In this document: positions 53,524-64,000 of the stretch, one piece after another
How positions within the stretch are numbered: position 1 is the stretch's first letter
Layout of the letters: each line of letters opens with the position of its first letter
Source of the DNA: Nemania diffusa
Taxonomy: Eukaryota > Ascomycota > Sordariomycetes > Xylariales > Xylariaceae
Direction: 5' to 3'
Assembly: GCA_038501195.1 (NCBI GenBank)
Contig: JBBPUQ010000011.1
Coordinates: forward strand, 2,232,001-2,296,000
Length of the DNA: 64,000 bases
Made by a program: the position numbers and the translations under genes
Notes under the pieces: generated by a model
The model's input: only the letters and a program-made list of their open reading frames with translations
What the model was told of the DNA's origin: nothing
The model's database searches: none

Positions 53524-53893
53524 TATTTATTATTTATTATTTATTATTTATTATTTATTATTTATTATTTATTATTTATTATTTATTATTTATTATTTAT
53601 TATTTATTATTTATTATTTATTATTTATTATTTATTATTTATTATTTATTATTTATTATTTATTATTTATTATTTATTAATTATTATTTATTATTTATTA
53701 TTTATTATTTATTATTTATTATTTATTATTTATTATTTATTATTTATTATTTATTATTTATTATTTATTATTTATTATTTATTATTTATTATTTATTATT
53801 TATTATTTATTATTTATTATTTATTATTTATTATTTATTATTTATTATTTATTATTTATTATTTATTATTTATTATTTATTATTTATTATTTA
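53524..53893. repeat. Heptanucleotide array (TTATTTA)n, about 52 units
   Basis: Perfect 7-base units from about 53,527 to 53,893 with a single irregular unit near 53,680. The length with so few errors implies recent slippage expansion. The unit is T-rich on the top strand, opposite in strand bias to the left A-rich tract. Confidence 0.92.
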
Positions 53894-54370
53894 TTATTAT
53901 TATTATTATTATTATTTATTTATTATATTTATTTATTATTATTTATTTATTATTATTATTTTTATTATTATTATATTTATTATTATTTATTATTTATTAT
54001 TATTTATTTATTATTATTATTTTTATTATTATTATATTTATTATTATTTATTATTTATTATTATTATTTTATTATTATTATTTTTATTATTATTATATTT
54101 ATTATTATTTATTATTTATTATTATTTATTTACTATATTTATTTATTATTATTATTTATTTTATTTTTTATTATTTTTTATTATTTATTATTATTTATTT
54201 ATTATATTTATGTATTATTATTATATTTATTATTATTTATTAATTATTATTATTTATTTATTATTATTATATTTATTATTATTTATTAATTATTATTATT
54301 TATTTATTATTATTATATTTATTATTATTTATTTATTATATTTATTTATTATTTATTAATATTTAATATT
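53894..54370. repeat. Mixed TTA/TTTA microsatellite tract
   Basis: Imperfect mixture of TTA and TTTA runs with a repeating 60-70 base pattern (for example the TATTTATTATTATTATT context recurring near 53,950, 54,010, 54,120 and 54,310). It continues the heptamer array toward the right arm. Confidence 0.8.
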
Positions 54371-54379
54371 ATTTTAAAA

Positions 54380-57300
54380 TTTTTTAATAAAATTTTAGTA
54401 AATTTTTTTTAAAAAAACAATAAAAATGTTTTATTAAAATTATTACTAAAATAATTAATATATAATAATATATATTTAATATTTACAAATTTAATTTTAC
54501 AAAATTTATAAATTAAACATAAAATACAATTAAAATAATTTAAAAATAAAAAAATATATTATAATTTTAAAACTTTATATTAAAAAGTTTTAATTATTAA
54601 ACAAATATGTTATTACAAACTTTATATTTTAACTTTTGTTTTTATTAATAAAATATTTACTTATTTCGTAGTTTTTTTTGCTGCTTATTTTTTGTTTGAA
54701 ATATTATTAAAACATTTACGATTAAAATTGTATATACTAGTTGCAAATATATTTAGTATGCTTAAAGCTTTTTGCAGTAGCAGCAGTTTATTTAAACTAT
54801 TAGATTTTTAATTAAATAAACTACAAACTTTTTTATTTATTATTTTTTTCTAATAATTTAATTTAATTAAGTTTGATTTATTGTAATTACTTGTAATAAG
54901 TAAAGCTGTAGCTGCTTTAAAATAGCTTGTATAAATTTTGATAAAATTAAGTTTGCTAGTGTTTGCTTTATTATATATCGGTTTAAATGCTAATATTAAA
55001 AACAAATTATATATTAGTTTTATAATAATTTTATATTAATAATTACACTTATATTTATAAATTTAATTAATTATACTTTTTTTAATTTATAGCTTGTTTA
55101 TATACTTTTGCTTAATTTAAATTTTATTATTTACAACTGCTTTAGTTGTAATTAAAACTATTATATTTGTTTTTTTGTTTTTTGACTTGTAACTAGTTAG
55201 TTTTAAAACATTTAAAACTAGTTAAGTTTTCTGAGCTTTTTTTAAATTTTTATCTTTTTTATTACAAATATAAAATGTTGCACTAATATTAATTGTTAAA
55301 TTATTATTAGTTTTAATTTTATAATATTTAATAATATTGATTAAAATAAAAAATATATAAATATTAATAAATAAAACATTTGCTAATGCATTATTTTTTA
55401 AAATGATTTGCTTAAAAAAGTTTATGTTTGTTTTTATATAGTTTTTATACATTTAGTTTATAATAGCAAAAAAAGCAAAAACTTAATTAATAAAGCTTAT
55501 ATAATTATTATATAAATTATATATATATATATTAATTAAATCGAAACTATAAATATATTTAATTTTATTAATACAATTAATATAGCTAACATTACTACAA
55601 ATATATACTGCTATAATTAATTAAAATGTAAATGAAACTTTTTTGATTGTAAAATTTTAATTTAAAATAGTTTTATATATGTTTTGATTTTTTGCAATTT
55701 GTATATTTTATAAAGCTAACAAAAAAAACAATAATAAACTAAAGCGTTAAAATAATATAAGTAGAACAAAAAAAGAAACAGATAGCAATGTATTAAATAA
55801 TAATAAAAAATTAATTAATAAAAATAAAACAAGTAAAAATTGAACCGAAAATATAATAATAAACAATAAAACTTACTGAAGTTGTTGCAACAAAAAAAAT
55901 AAAAATATAATAACTTTTATTAGAACTAAATATTAATTGTATATATAGACTTTTTAGTATAAATTTTGTTTGTATATTATTAAATATAAACGGTTTATTA
56001 CAAAACAGCGTTTATTATATATTGTATAAAGCAACAAATATAAATAATAAACAAAAAAAAACAGTAAATAATAGTAGCAAATAAATATAAAATATAATAG
56101 TTAAAAAAACGCAAAAACAATATAGCTAAAACAAGCTTAATTAAATTGAAACAATATTATATTTTATAATTTAAGTTTAATTGTATAAAAAGTTAAACAT
56201 ATTTTATAATATTTATATATATAAAGCTTTATATTTTTTTAGTTTATTTAATTTTATATTATTAAACTTTTTAATTATTAAATATAATAATTTAATTGTA
56301 AATAATTTAAAGCTTTAATATATTATTTATTTTTTTATTACTTATTTATTTTTTTTTTTATTATTAGTATATTTATATTGCTTTTTTATAATATATATAA
56401 CTTTAGTTTATATTTCGATTTTTTTTTTAATTTAATTAAGCTAAACTTTTAACTTTTGCAAATTTGCTATTTTTGTTATTTTTGCTATAAACTTAGCGAA
56501 AATTTTCAAAAACTTTAACTTTTTTTTTTTTTTTATATTTTTTAGTTTTATATTAATTAGCAAATATTTACTTATGTTTAATTTATTAAAATTAAAACTT
56601 ACTAATATAAAACGAATATTTTTTGCTTTGTTTAAAATAATAGCAGTTTATACAAGCGCTTTTAAAACTTGTACTATTTACAATAACATACTGCTTTATT
56701 AAACTATTATAATTTTTTTACTAATATATATAATATATTACTTTTGTTTTAATTTTGTTAAATATATACAATATAATAATAGTTATATATTTAATTTAAT
56801 TGATTTTTTATTTTACATTTTTTAGTTTTTTGTTTTTATAAATTATAACAAAGTTAATTAAACATTAAATAACTTATAACAAATTATATTAGCTTAATAT
56901 AATATAATATATATTAAAAAATTATATTTTAAATTTGTTTAAAATATAATAAATTTCGTTATAAAAAAACTAAAAAAGCGCTTTAATAATTTAAGTAGTT
57001 TTAATTATAAAAATATTGCAGTTTTTAAAATAGTTAAAAATAACTAATAAATATTACTAGTTATATTAAATAGTATTAATTAAAAAAAAAAATATAATAA
57101 TAACTAAAGCAAAAAATTAATAATGTATAAATAATAAAAAAAAAATAAGTAAAATAAAGTGTAATAAAAATATATAAAAAGAAATTTTTATAAAACATAA
57201 AAAAATCAAAAAACGCAAAAAACAAAAGTAAATAGTTTAAGTATTAATAAATTAATAAATAAAAAGCTGTACTAATTAGTTAATATTTAAATTAATTATA

Positions 57301-58547
57301 TATTTTAATGTTATTTTATATATTTTTATATTTTTATAAACTTTAATAATACTGCATTATTAACTATATATTTAATTAAATTTGATTTTAATAAACTGTT
57401 TATATATTTTATATAATATAATTAAAATTATTGCGATTTTATATAGCAAAAAAAAAATAATATATTAAAAATTAAAAAATAAAATATACTGTTTAATAAT
57501 ATTACTTTTGTTTTAATTAACTATATTTTAATTTTTTAAATGTTTTATTATATAATATATTAATAAAACAATCGAAATATTATATAGTAATACTGTTGCA
57601 GTTATAATATAAATAATATATTTATATAAATTTATATTTTTGTTAATAATATAGATTTATTTTTAAAAGTTTTAATTAAAAAATATATTAACTAAATTTT
57701 TTAGTTTTAATAAAAATATATATACTATTTAATTAGATTATATTTATATTACTTAAAACATTTTTAAGTTTTTAAAGCTATTAATAATTAAAAATAATAT
57801 TTTTAAAAATATTAAAACAATATTTATTAATATAGCATATTATATTTACTACAAAATATATTTATTAGTAAATTAAAATAAGCTTATATAATATAAAAAA
57901 GTTTTAAATTTTTTAAAAAATCAGCTGTTAAAATTAATACTGTTAAAAATATAAAAATAATATTTATTAATATAAAATATTATTACTACTACTTAATATA
58001 TTTATTAACAAATTAAAATATATTTATATAATATAAAATTAATTAAAATAGCTAAAAATGTTTATAGTTAAAATTAATATTGCTAAAAATATAAAAATAA
58101 TATTTATTAATATAAAATATAGTTATAGCTAGCAAATATATTTACTAATAAATTAAAAACTATTTATATAGTTTAAAACAAATTAAAATATTTAAAAATG
58201 TTTATAGTTATTTTTAATATTATTAAAAATATAAAAATAAAATTTATTTATATAAAATTATATAACAACTATAACAATTATAACAAGTAAAATAAAATTA
58301 ATAAAAAAATAAAATATATAAACTATATAAAATTAATATATTTATAAATTATATATAACAAATTTAATTTAAAAAAACTACATTTAATTTATATAGCTAT
58401 TTTAAAATATAATTGAATCAACTACATACGTGTTAATTTGTATAAAAGTTTAAATGAATTATTGCTAGATTGAAAAAATAATTGTAGAAAGTTAGGTTGC
58501 AAGTTTGATTTAAAAGAGAGGGTAGAAAAAGAAGGTGGGCCCAGTGG
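54380..58547 (-). mobile_element. Right inverted arm: RIP-mutated LTR-retrotransposon interior
   Basis: Reverse-complement counterpart of the left arm; read from 58,547 leftwards it parallels 19,779 rightwards. The match is clear to about 56,290 and uncertain beyond. On the minus strand S-A-C-I-N-C-Y-Y (56,660-56,637) followed by F-K-Q-S-K-K marks the same former zinc-binding protein as in the left arm. A 76-codon minus-strand frame at 55,222-55,452 is the longest open stretch on the element's strand but has no recognisable motif. The outermost 100 bases keep more C than the left copy, so the two arms have unequal mutation loads at the edge. Confidence 0.65.
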
Positions 58548-58933
58548 TGTCAGCGTAGTTACTTAAATTGAATTATGAGACAGTAAGCCCTGTGGGCGAC
58601 CGTAACCTCCCTACCGTAGGCACCTAGCTAAGCCTGCTAAGCCTGCTAAGTTATGCCTGTTGGTACAAGTATGCTTGCTGTAAGGTGCCCGACGATAGGC
58701 AGCGAAGTTAGCGAGTAGCTCACAGCCACGGTTGTACTTTCGGCCTAAGGTACCTAGAGAAATGCACCTTACTCGCACTGTTATTATGTACAGGATTGGG
58801 ATGATATACACTGGATATGAACGGTTTAATGCACTGTATTTCCCCCCCACTTGGGTATACGATTGGAACTTAGTTACGTAGATAGTTCCCTGGGAGTGAC
58901 ATACCTAAGCTATAATCAGGGGCTGCCCTGACA
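58548..58933 (-). mobile_element. Complete LTR (386 bases, TGTCAG...CTGACA) with normal GC content
   Basis: The segment starts with TGTCAG and ends with CTGACA, the TG..CA inverted ends expected of an LTR. Just inside it (minus strand) four bases separate the end from TGGGCCCACC, a plausible tRNA primer-binding site because it begins with TGG. The last 56 bases match the truncated LTR at 19723-19778. Unlike the interior it is not AT-converted, and it holds a short direct repeat (three AAGCCTGCTAAG-like words, 58,631-58,650). GGGGG flanks it on the outside; the matching target-site copy is not identifiable. It is the 5' LTR of the right-hand element, which reads leftwards. Confidence 0.7.
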
Positions 58934-59270
58934 GGGGGTTCCTGCCCCCTTTAGAGCAGTATAATTGGCTGCATGACTAAGGTACAAACCATACCCCTAG
59001 TTGCTTGGGCAACTCGAGAATTGTATTGAAAGCAATTAAACAATCCAGAGCTACCGATCCTCAACATCCAATCCAATCCAACGCGTTCAATTAAGCTCCA
59101 TAACAACCACAAAACATTTACAATTCTAGATGATGAGCTCCTCTTGGTCTACTGAGCGCCGAAATTGAACAACGAATAAAAAAACCATTATTCCTCCACT
59201 TCATTGGGGTTGCAGGAAAGCGAATTCGCCGCCAAGACTGCTAGGATAACAAAAAAACCAACTCACAGAC
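58934..59270. other. Securin upstream region
   Basis: Ordinary-composition DNA between the LTR and the securin start codon. It begins with an inverted pair around 58,934-58,950 (GGGGGTTCCTGCCCCC), which may belong to the element's insertion context. The remainder is the likely securin promoter and leader, with A-rich stretches at 59,177-59,186 and 59,250-59,260. Confidence 0.5.
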
Positions 59271-60707
59271 ATGCTCGCAGCTCGCGATCAAGAGAACCGG
59301 GCCGCCAGCCTGCAGCATAGTGCTGCCATCAAGCAACAGCAGGGCCAGATGAGCCGCCAGCTTGGTCCGAAAACACCTGGAGCTAAATTCTCAAAGACGC
59401 CCTTGAAAGTTCCCCTCAACGACGAGAATGGTGCTATGACCTCGAGAGCATTCAAGGGCGGTGATAAGTCCAATTTTGTGACACCTATGGGTATGATGCC
59501 TCTAAAGACGACATCTGGGGATATATGTACTAACTGTCCAATAGCACAACGCGCACGAGCTGTGTTGGGTGACAAGACAACGAACGCGAAAGCCAAGGGC
59601 CTGCAGACTGTTAACGTCAAGAGCGCCATCAGAGAGATTGAGCAGTCACAAAGCAAGGTTCCGAACACAGTCCGACCCAAGCAGAGAGAGCTTCAGGCAG
59701 AGACACAGAAGCTAGAAGTCCACACGGAGGAAACAGATCCCTTGGGCGAAGATGAGGTCGAATACTGTCCTCCTAATGTCAAGCCTCTCCCATACGAATC
59801 AGACGTCTTCCCAGATAACGTTCTGACCTTTGACGCACTGAAGCCCGAAAACTTGATGAAGGGCTATTACCAGTACTACTTTAACCCCATTGATGAGAAC
59901 GGAGTCTCCAAACGGGACAGAGAGCTACAAGAGGAGGCTAGAAAAGCTATCGAGGAAGGCGAGAGAAAGATTAAGGAAGATTTAGACAGCTTTGAGTGGA
60001 CTATCAAGGCGGAACTAGAGCCTGATATCAAGGTGGCTAAGAAAGCTTCTACTTCCTCGAGACTTCCGGCCCCTCGAAAGCCACTATCAACCATTCGATC
60101 TCGGAATGCAGCTAACGTTTTGTCAATGGATGATACGACCAAGTCGATGCAGAGGAAGGTGGCTAAGACGTCCGAGCTTAGCAAGCCTATAAACAAGAAG
60201 AAATCATCATTCGTCATGCCGGCTCTGAGGTCGAGTAGACTAGGCAGTTCACAGCTCTCATCCATCCCCAAGAAGTCGGCCACTGAGCTGGACGCAACTT
60301 CACGGACAACAATCGGATACAACAGAGGCCGTGCCACCGCATCGCTCCTCACCAAGACAGCGGCCTCGACACAGCCTAGCAAGGACCCGTTGGCGTCGAC
60401 ATCGATGTACACCTCCACACGCAGAGGTGGACTTCCTCGGTCTAACACCACGCTCTCCAACGACTCGGATAAGACCATCACGCCCGCTCGCTACGCGAAC
60501 AAACAGGCATCGGCCGCTACCGCTGCCACCGACGATGAGCATGTGTGGAGAGAGCGCGTCCCCTTCCTATCCATCTTCAATTTTAGTGACAGTGTCGACG
60601 ACGACGACGACGACGACGACCCCCTGTGCATCAAGTACAGAGCACCGGCGTTCCTAGACGACGATGACGACGAAGAGGAAGAGTTTGAGCTCAAGCTCGC
60701 TGACTAA
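59271..60707 (+). CDS. Securin-like anaphase inhibitor (separase partner)
   Basis: Intronless, 478 residues. The N-terminus M-L-A-A-R-D-Q-E-N and V-P-L-N-D-E-N match the pattern of ascomycete securins as I recall it. A destruction box R-A-V-L-G-D-K-T-T-N lies at residues 96-105, the signal for ubiquitination by the anaphase-promoting complex. The most conserved stretch is residues 163-243, with E-Y-C-P-P, L-P-Y-E-S-D-V-F-P, L-K-P-E-N-L and Y-Y-F-N-P-I-D-E-N-G-V-S. The C-terminus is hydrophobic then acidic (P-F-L-S-I-F-N-F, followed by eight Asp and a later Asp/Glu run). Securins hold separase inactive until anaphase, controlling cohesin cleavage and sister-chromatid separation. Lys/Thr-Pro sites (K-T-P) suggest CDK control. 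The family call is from motif memory; an uncharacterised conserved cell-cycle protein is the alternative. Confidence 0.72.
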   Translation: MLAARDQENRAASLQHSAAIKQQQGQMSRQLGPKTPGAKFSKTPLKVPLNDENGAMTSRAFKGGDKSNFVTPMGMMPLKTTSGDICTNCPIAQRARAVLGDKTTNAKAKGLQTVNVKSAIREIEQSQSKVPNTVRPKQRELQAETQKLEVHTEETDPLGEDEVEYCPPNVKPLPYESDVFPDNVLTFDALKPENLMKGYYQYYFNPIDENGVSKRDRELQEEARKAIEEGERKIKEDLDSFEWTIKAELEPDIKVAKKASTSSRLPAPRKPLSTIRSRNAANVLSMDDTTKSMQRKVAKTSELSKPINKKKSSFVMPALRSSRLGSSQLSSIPKKSATELDATSRTTIGYNRGRATASLLTKTAASTQPSKDPLASTSMYTSTRRGGLPRSNTTLSNDSDKTITPARYANKQASAATAATDDEHVWRERVPFLSIFNFSDSVDDDDDDDDPLCIKYRAPAFLDDDDDEEEEFELKLAD

Positions 60708-62313
60708 GAGACATCGATCAATTGATGTCTGTCTGTCTACATTACACTGACACAGCATGGTTTATTATGATTACGGAGTTAGATGAATCGGCTGACGTTC
60801 TTATTTGATTTTGATTGGCTGAACTGACTTGGCCTAATATCTGATTTGTTAGCCAACAGCATCAACAACACCAACATGGCGGGAGGCGGGAGGGGTACTG
60901 GATCGGCGTTTCAAGAGTGTTTGGGTTTGGTTGGTTCCCCTTGCTCGATCATACATAGGTAGCACGTTGGTCCGAGAGCAATTGTAGGAAGTAAGGTAGC
61001 TAGCTCCCTTTTTGTCCAGGTCAGGCAACATAACCTACTTGCCTTCTGTGGCTTATTATTTGTTATTCCACTGTTAGAGGAGAAAACTCATTCTAAGCTA
61101 AAAGACGAACACCTCGATAGTCAATGATGGGACCTTTGCAGCTTTATTTCGCCTAGGCGGAGATTCGGGTGGCGTGTCAAAATGGTACTTCGAGTCTACC
61201 AATTGTGTAATAAGGCAGTACCTACTCAAAAGGTTTTATATTTCTTCACTTGCGAAAAGATACTCGTGTCTGTTGGATTTGAAGACGGATAGGTAACAAT
61301 GTTGTAACAGAGCACCATTGACAAAACAGACCACCAAGAGCTGAGTAGGTAGAACGTGCAACACCAATAATTCGCTTGTTGTCATTAACTTACCTAACTA
61401 TTAATTCAGCGCCCAACCGCTCTCCGTCACCACTCCCACAAATCACGTTCTGAAGGTCTTTGATAGCCTTAGGAGTCCTGCCTAAGTCCTTGGGCGCTAT
61501 TAGCCTGGACAAGTACACTAGAGGCCCCAACGTTTACAACGTCAACGTGATGCTTAAATGTTACATGTTCCATCTAATTCGGACAAATGAAAAGACGAAT
61601 CGAAAGCACAAGCCTAGTATCTGCAGCCATAGCCAGCTACCTAGGTATTGCACTAAACCTCGAGCGCCTAACACTGAGTCACAGATAGATAGAATTCATG
61701 AATTAAATTTCATCTTAAATCAGCTTTTTGTATTGTCCCTAGTTGCTAGATGTTCTTTGTTGAATATGGACAATTATATTAGCAATCCCGGGTTCTTGTG
61801 ACCATCTTCGCTTGTCTAATGGCGATCCGAGGCACCGCAGGATTACTAGGCACCACTATGTACACTTCGTTGACTGACATCCCCACTGTCTGAGGTTGAA
61901 CATCTCGCCTACTGTCGCCTGTCGACCAACATCATTCCTTTCTGTCTTTAGATCTAATTGACCAGTAACGCAACCTCGCAATTAGTCCCTACACCAGGAC
62001 CCATTTCCCTAGCGTAAGTTGCAAAAAAACCTAAGAGAAAACGCCTTGCATGCGCCCATGATCGGGCGCATATGCCAAAGTAATGATACATGTTTTTCTC
62101 TTACTCTTCGTTCGCCCCTTTTTACAACCGTCCGTCGAATGCATTATATATCGAAGTCGATCCAAGGCTGTCGGATAGGGATCGAAGTGTTGTGGAAATG
62201 AGAAACCAGAACGTGAGACAAAGGTAGCAATCGTACCACACATGAATAGTAAGGTACCTCTCCTGTACTTCTTTTTCTCATCAATATTGACACCAGATAC
62301 CAAGCAATACGGA
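60708..62313. other. Convergent intergenic region between securin and SET1
   Basis: About 1.6 kb with only short motif-free frames. It presumably carries both 3' UTRs. No RNA gene, repeat or mobile element was recognised. Confidence 0.5.
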
Positions 62314-64000
62314 TTAATTGAGAAATCCTTTACATGCCGCAGTACCACAAAGGCAAGGTATGCGGTCTAAACTGCCGATTTCACGCTCGAACTTGTAATC
62401 GTAGGTTAATTCCTCGTCTATACCTAGAGTTAGCATTTCAATTCCACTAGTGAAAGGAGTTAAATGGGAAGAACGCACTCTGCGCAATATCTCGGAGAGC
62501 ATAGATGACGATTCGTTTGCTACCTTCCACCTTAATAATTTTTGCCGTACAGTTGGGCATGCAGCTGTGATTAATAAACCGAGCGATACCTCCTTTCTTT
62601 GTAGCATCGATAACTGTGTTATCGTCGATTCGGAATAGATAACTGCTACCTATTCCGCTTTTGAGGTATCGGTTCTCACGAATCTCGGAAATCTGTTGCC
62701 GGACCTGTTCGCCGACATATTCAATAATCATATCATCTTTATTGATGTTCTCCATGGCATAAAGTCCCCAGTTGTGGATCGCAGAACGCGCAAATTTGAC
62801 GGGCTTCTTCCGCTTCTTAAGCTGGTTGAATCGCAAAACGTCGGAGTCCTGGCCCAGCGTCTTCTTCTGGTCATTTAAATCGGCCACGAAACGTCGGTTA
62901 TTGGCACGGTTAGCTCTTGAATTCCCTTTAGCAAGGAGTTTCTCTGCCGCGAGTTTAGCGGCTTCAGCAGCCGAAGCAACAGCATCCCTAGTATCTTTCT
63001 TCGCAGCTCGCTGCTGTCGTTCCTCCCGGGCCTTTTGGACCTTAAGGTGGTGCGGCAGGTATTTAGACTTCTCGGAGTTGAGGATCTTCTTCACGCCTTC
63101 AGTGCGAGCTGAGCCTGTTGAATTTGGAACATAATAACCTTCAATCGTAAGTGGGCTATTCAGTGGCAACGATTTACTGGCATTAAGTTCTCGTATCCGG
63201 TTATGTTTCCATATCCATAATCGAGGATCTCCAACTTCGCTTGGAATGGTCCTCTTTTTGAGTTTGCTGATATCTGGTTGGTCTTTAGACTGAAACTGGA
63301 GTTCTGGTATTGTTTCGAGCGCCAACTTAAAGGTTGAAGGAATAGGCATCGCAGCGACCACTTTGTCAGAAAAGCGATCATCCGCAGGTGGCAGCTCCTC
63401 GGCCTCCTCGATGATCGATATCTTTTGAAGCGGTTCCTCAGACCCTGAGGTCTCTGTCTTTTGTGATTGTTCAAGTACTTCCTCAACATATGCATCCTGC
63501 TGTTGCTTCTTCATTGCCTCCCGTTCTTCAAAGAGCTGCTTTTTGGTTTTCCTCTTGGCTTTAGTGGCAGTGGTCTTCTTCTTGCCTTTGGTAATTTTCT
63601 CGGTAGGCATAACTAGTTCCACCACTACTGGCTCCTTAGAGTCTGCTAGAATAACATCCGGAAGGATGCTATCTTCGGTAGGACTAGGAAATTCGTGTTC
63701 TAGAGTATCGATCGTAACCCCGAAGAGCTCCTCATCAGATTTCTTTTGGCGTTTGATAGCTGCCTCAACTTGAAGATCCAGCTTCCGCTTCTTGGATTTA
63801 GCGACGCCCTCGTTAGCCAAGAAGCTAGCCTCTGTCATGGAATCCTCATCACCGAATCCGTCTTCAAATCCATCTTCATCAGTACTCATGCGGCTACGGG
63901 GGCGCGATTCAGGTTCTTCAGTATCGCGCGCAAGAGAGTCACGAACTTCAGCTTCACCTTCAGCTTCGGATGCCTCATCATCACTGTCTGGTGGTTGTAG
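62314..64000 (-). CDS. SET1: Set1 histone H3 lysine-4 methyltransferase, C-terminal part (runs off the right edge)
   Basis: The main exon (62479-64000) stays open to the window edge, so the Met at 63887-63889 is internal. A 61-base intron (GTGCGT at 62478, GCTAAC branch, TATAG ending at 62418) joins the last exon so that A-Q-N-E-E-L-T-Y-D-Y is read through. About 541 residues are visible. They comprise acidic and Lys-rich linkers, the N-SET region, the SET domain ([24 protein letters not shown] with the AdoMet-binding N-H-S-C, and the catalytic Y-D-Y), and post-[16 protein letters not shown], a zinc-binding motif. Set1, within COMPASS, deposits H3K4 methylation at active promoters. The RRM and the N-terminal half lie outside the window. 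All catalytic motifs are intact. Confidence 0.95.

Larger units (their letters stand above)
19779..58547. other. 38.8-kb AT-rich block: candidate regional centromere or heterochromatin island
   Basis: From about 19,790 to 58,500 the sequence is almost entirely A and T; isolated G and C survive mostly in the outer 4 kb on each side. No gene-like open frame exists; the longest are about 80 codons of low-complexity residues. The flanks switch back to ordinary composition within about 100 bases on each side. Its contents are RIP-degraded LTR retrotransposon copies, satellite-like tracts and long perfect microsatellites arranged with rough mirror symmetry. In Neurospora and several other filamentous ascomycetes such blocks of RIP-mutated transposons form the centromere core or constitutive H3K9me3 heterochromatin. 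Which applies here cannot be told from sequence. Confidence 0.7.

Noticed and set aside
53524..53893. Heptamer array as an interstitial telomere
   Set aside because: The unit TTATTTA is not derivable from the fungal TTAGGG hexamer by C-to-T or G-to-A change because its length is 7; no G-bearing units remain.
55222..55452. 76-codon open frame in the right arm as a functional gene
   Set aside because: It is on the element's strand, but its composition is low-complexity and it has no recognisable domain. Mentioned only as a residue of the element.
19779..58547. Mitochondrial or plasmid DNA inserted in the nuclear genome
   Set aside because: AT content alone would fit, but there are no mitochondrial genes, rRNA or tRNA-like structures. 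The LTR ends and transition-only arm differences point to RIP of retrotransposons.
19779..58547. CRISPR array or prokaryotic element among the repeats
   Set aside because: Repeats are contiguous or irregular without unique spacers, and the flanking genes are spliced eukaryotic genes.
59288..60694. Long minus-strand and alternative-frame ORFs across securin (for example 201 codons at 59,876-60,481)
   Set aside because: They are shadows of the conserved plus-strand frame, with no motifs of their own.

Overview
The window is genomic DNA of a filamentous ascomycete (Pezizomycotina, probably Sordariomycetes). This rests on short GT..AG introns with CTAAT/CTAAC-like branch sites, two HET-domain genes, a fungal PD-(D/E)XK family gene, 161-residue tropomyosin, BIG1, securin and SET1 orthologues, and one large AT-only block with the marks of repeat-induced point mutation (RIP). 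Species cannot be named from the sequence.

Layout. (1) Positions 1-6.0 kb are an accessory gene graveyard: a ZZ-finger gene cut by the window edge, a PDDEXK_12-type pseudogene with an in-frame TGA, an alpha/beta-hydrolase pseudogene with an in-frame TAA, and a cytochrome P450 relic in three frames. (2) 7.3-9.9 kb hold two conserved housekeeping genes: TRM112 (tRNA, rRNA and eRF1 methyltransferase partner) and BIG1/VOA1 (ER membrane protein). (3) 10.3-17.1 kb are accessory again: an unrecognised C-terminal gene piece and two head-to-head HET (heterokaryon incompatibility) genes. The left one is broken by a frameshift and a stop; the right one is intact with one intron. (4) 17.6-19.5 kb hold RRP17 (ribosome biogenesis) and tropomyosin, converging tail to tail. 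(5) 19.7-58.9 kb are a single AT-rich block of about 38.8 kb containing almost no G or C and no gene. (6) 59.3-64.0 kb return to normal composition with securin (cell-cycle anaphase inhibitor) and SET1 (H3K4 methyltransferase), the latter running off the right edge.

The AT-rich block is the main object of interest. It is roughly mirror-symmetric. On each side an LTR end is followed by an inverted arm of RIP-mutated LTR-retrotransposon interior; the arms align by eye for at least 2.2 kb, with mainly C/T and G/A differences. Next comes a simple-sequence or satellite tract (A-rich on the left, T-rich on the right), then a central core of older, heavily mutated repeat copies, including one relic with recognisable LTRs. 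Nearly pure AT, RIP-degraded retrotransposons, inverted flanks and sharp edges make it a good candidate for a regional centromere, or at least a constitutive heterochromatin island. It lies between the 5' ends of two divergently transcribed genes, tropomyosin and securin, each starting about 260-340 bp from an LTR end.

Limits: gene models were spliced by eye, AT-block repeat boundaries are approximate, and no homology search or base-composition calculation was run.
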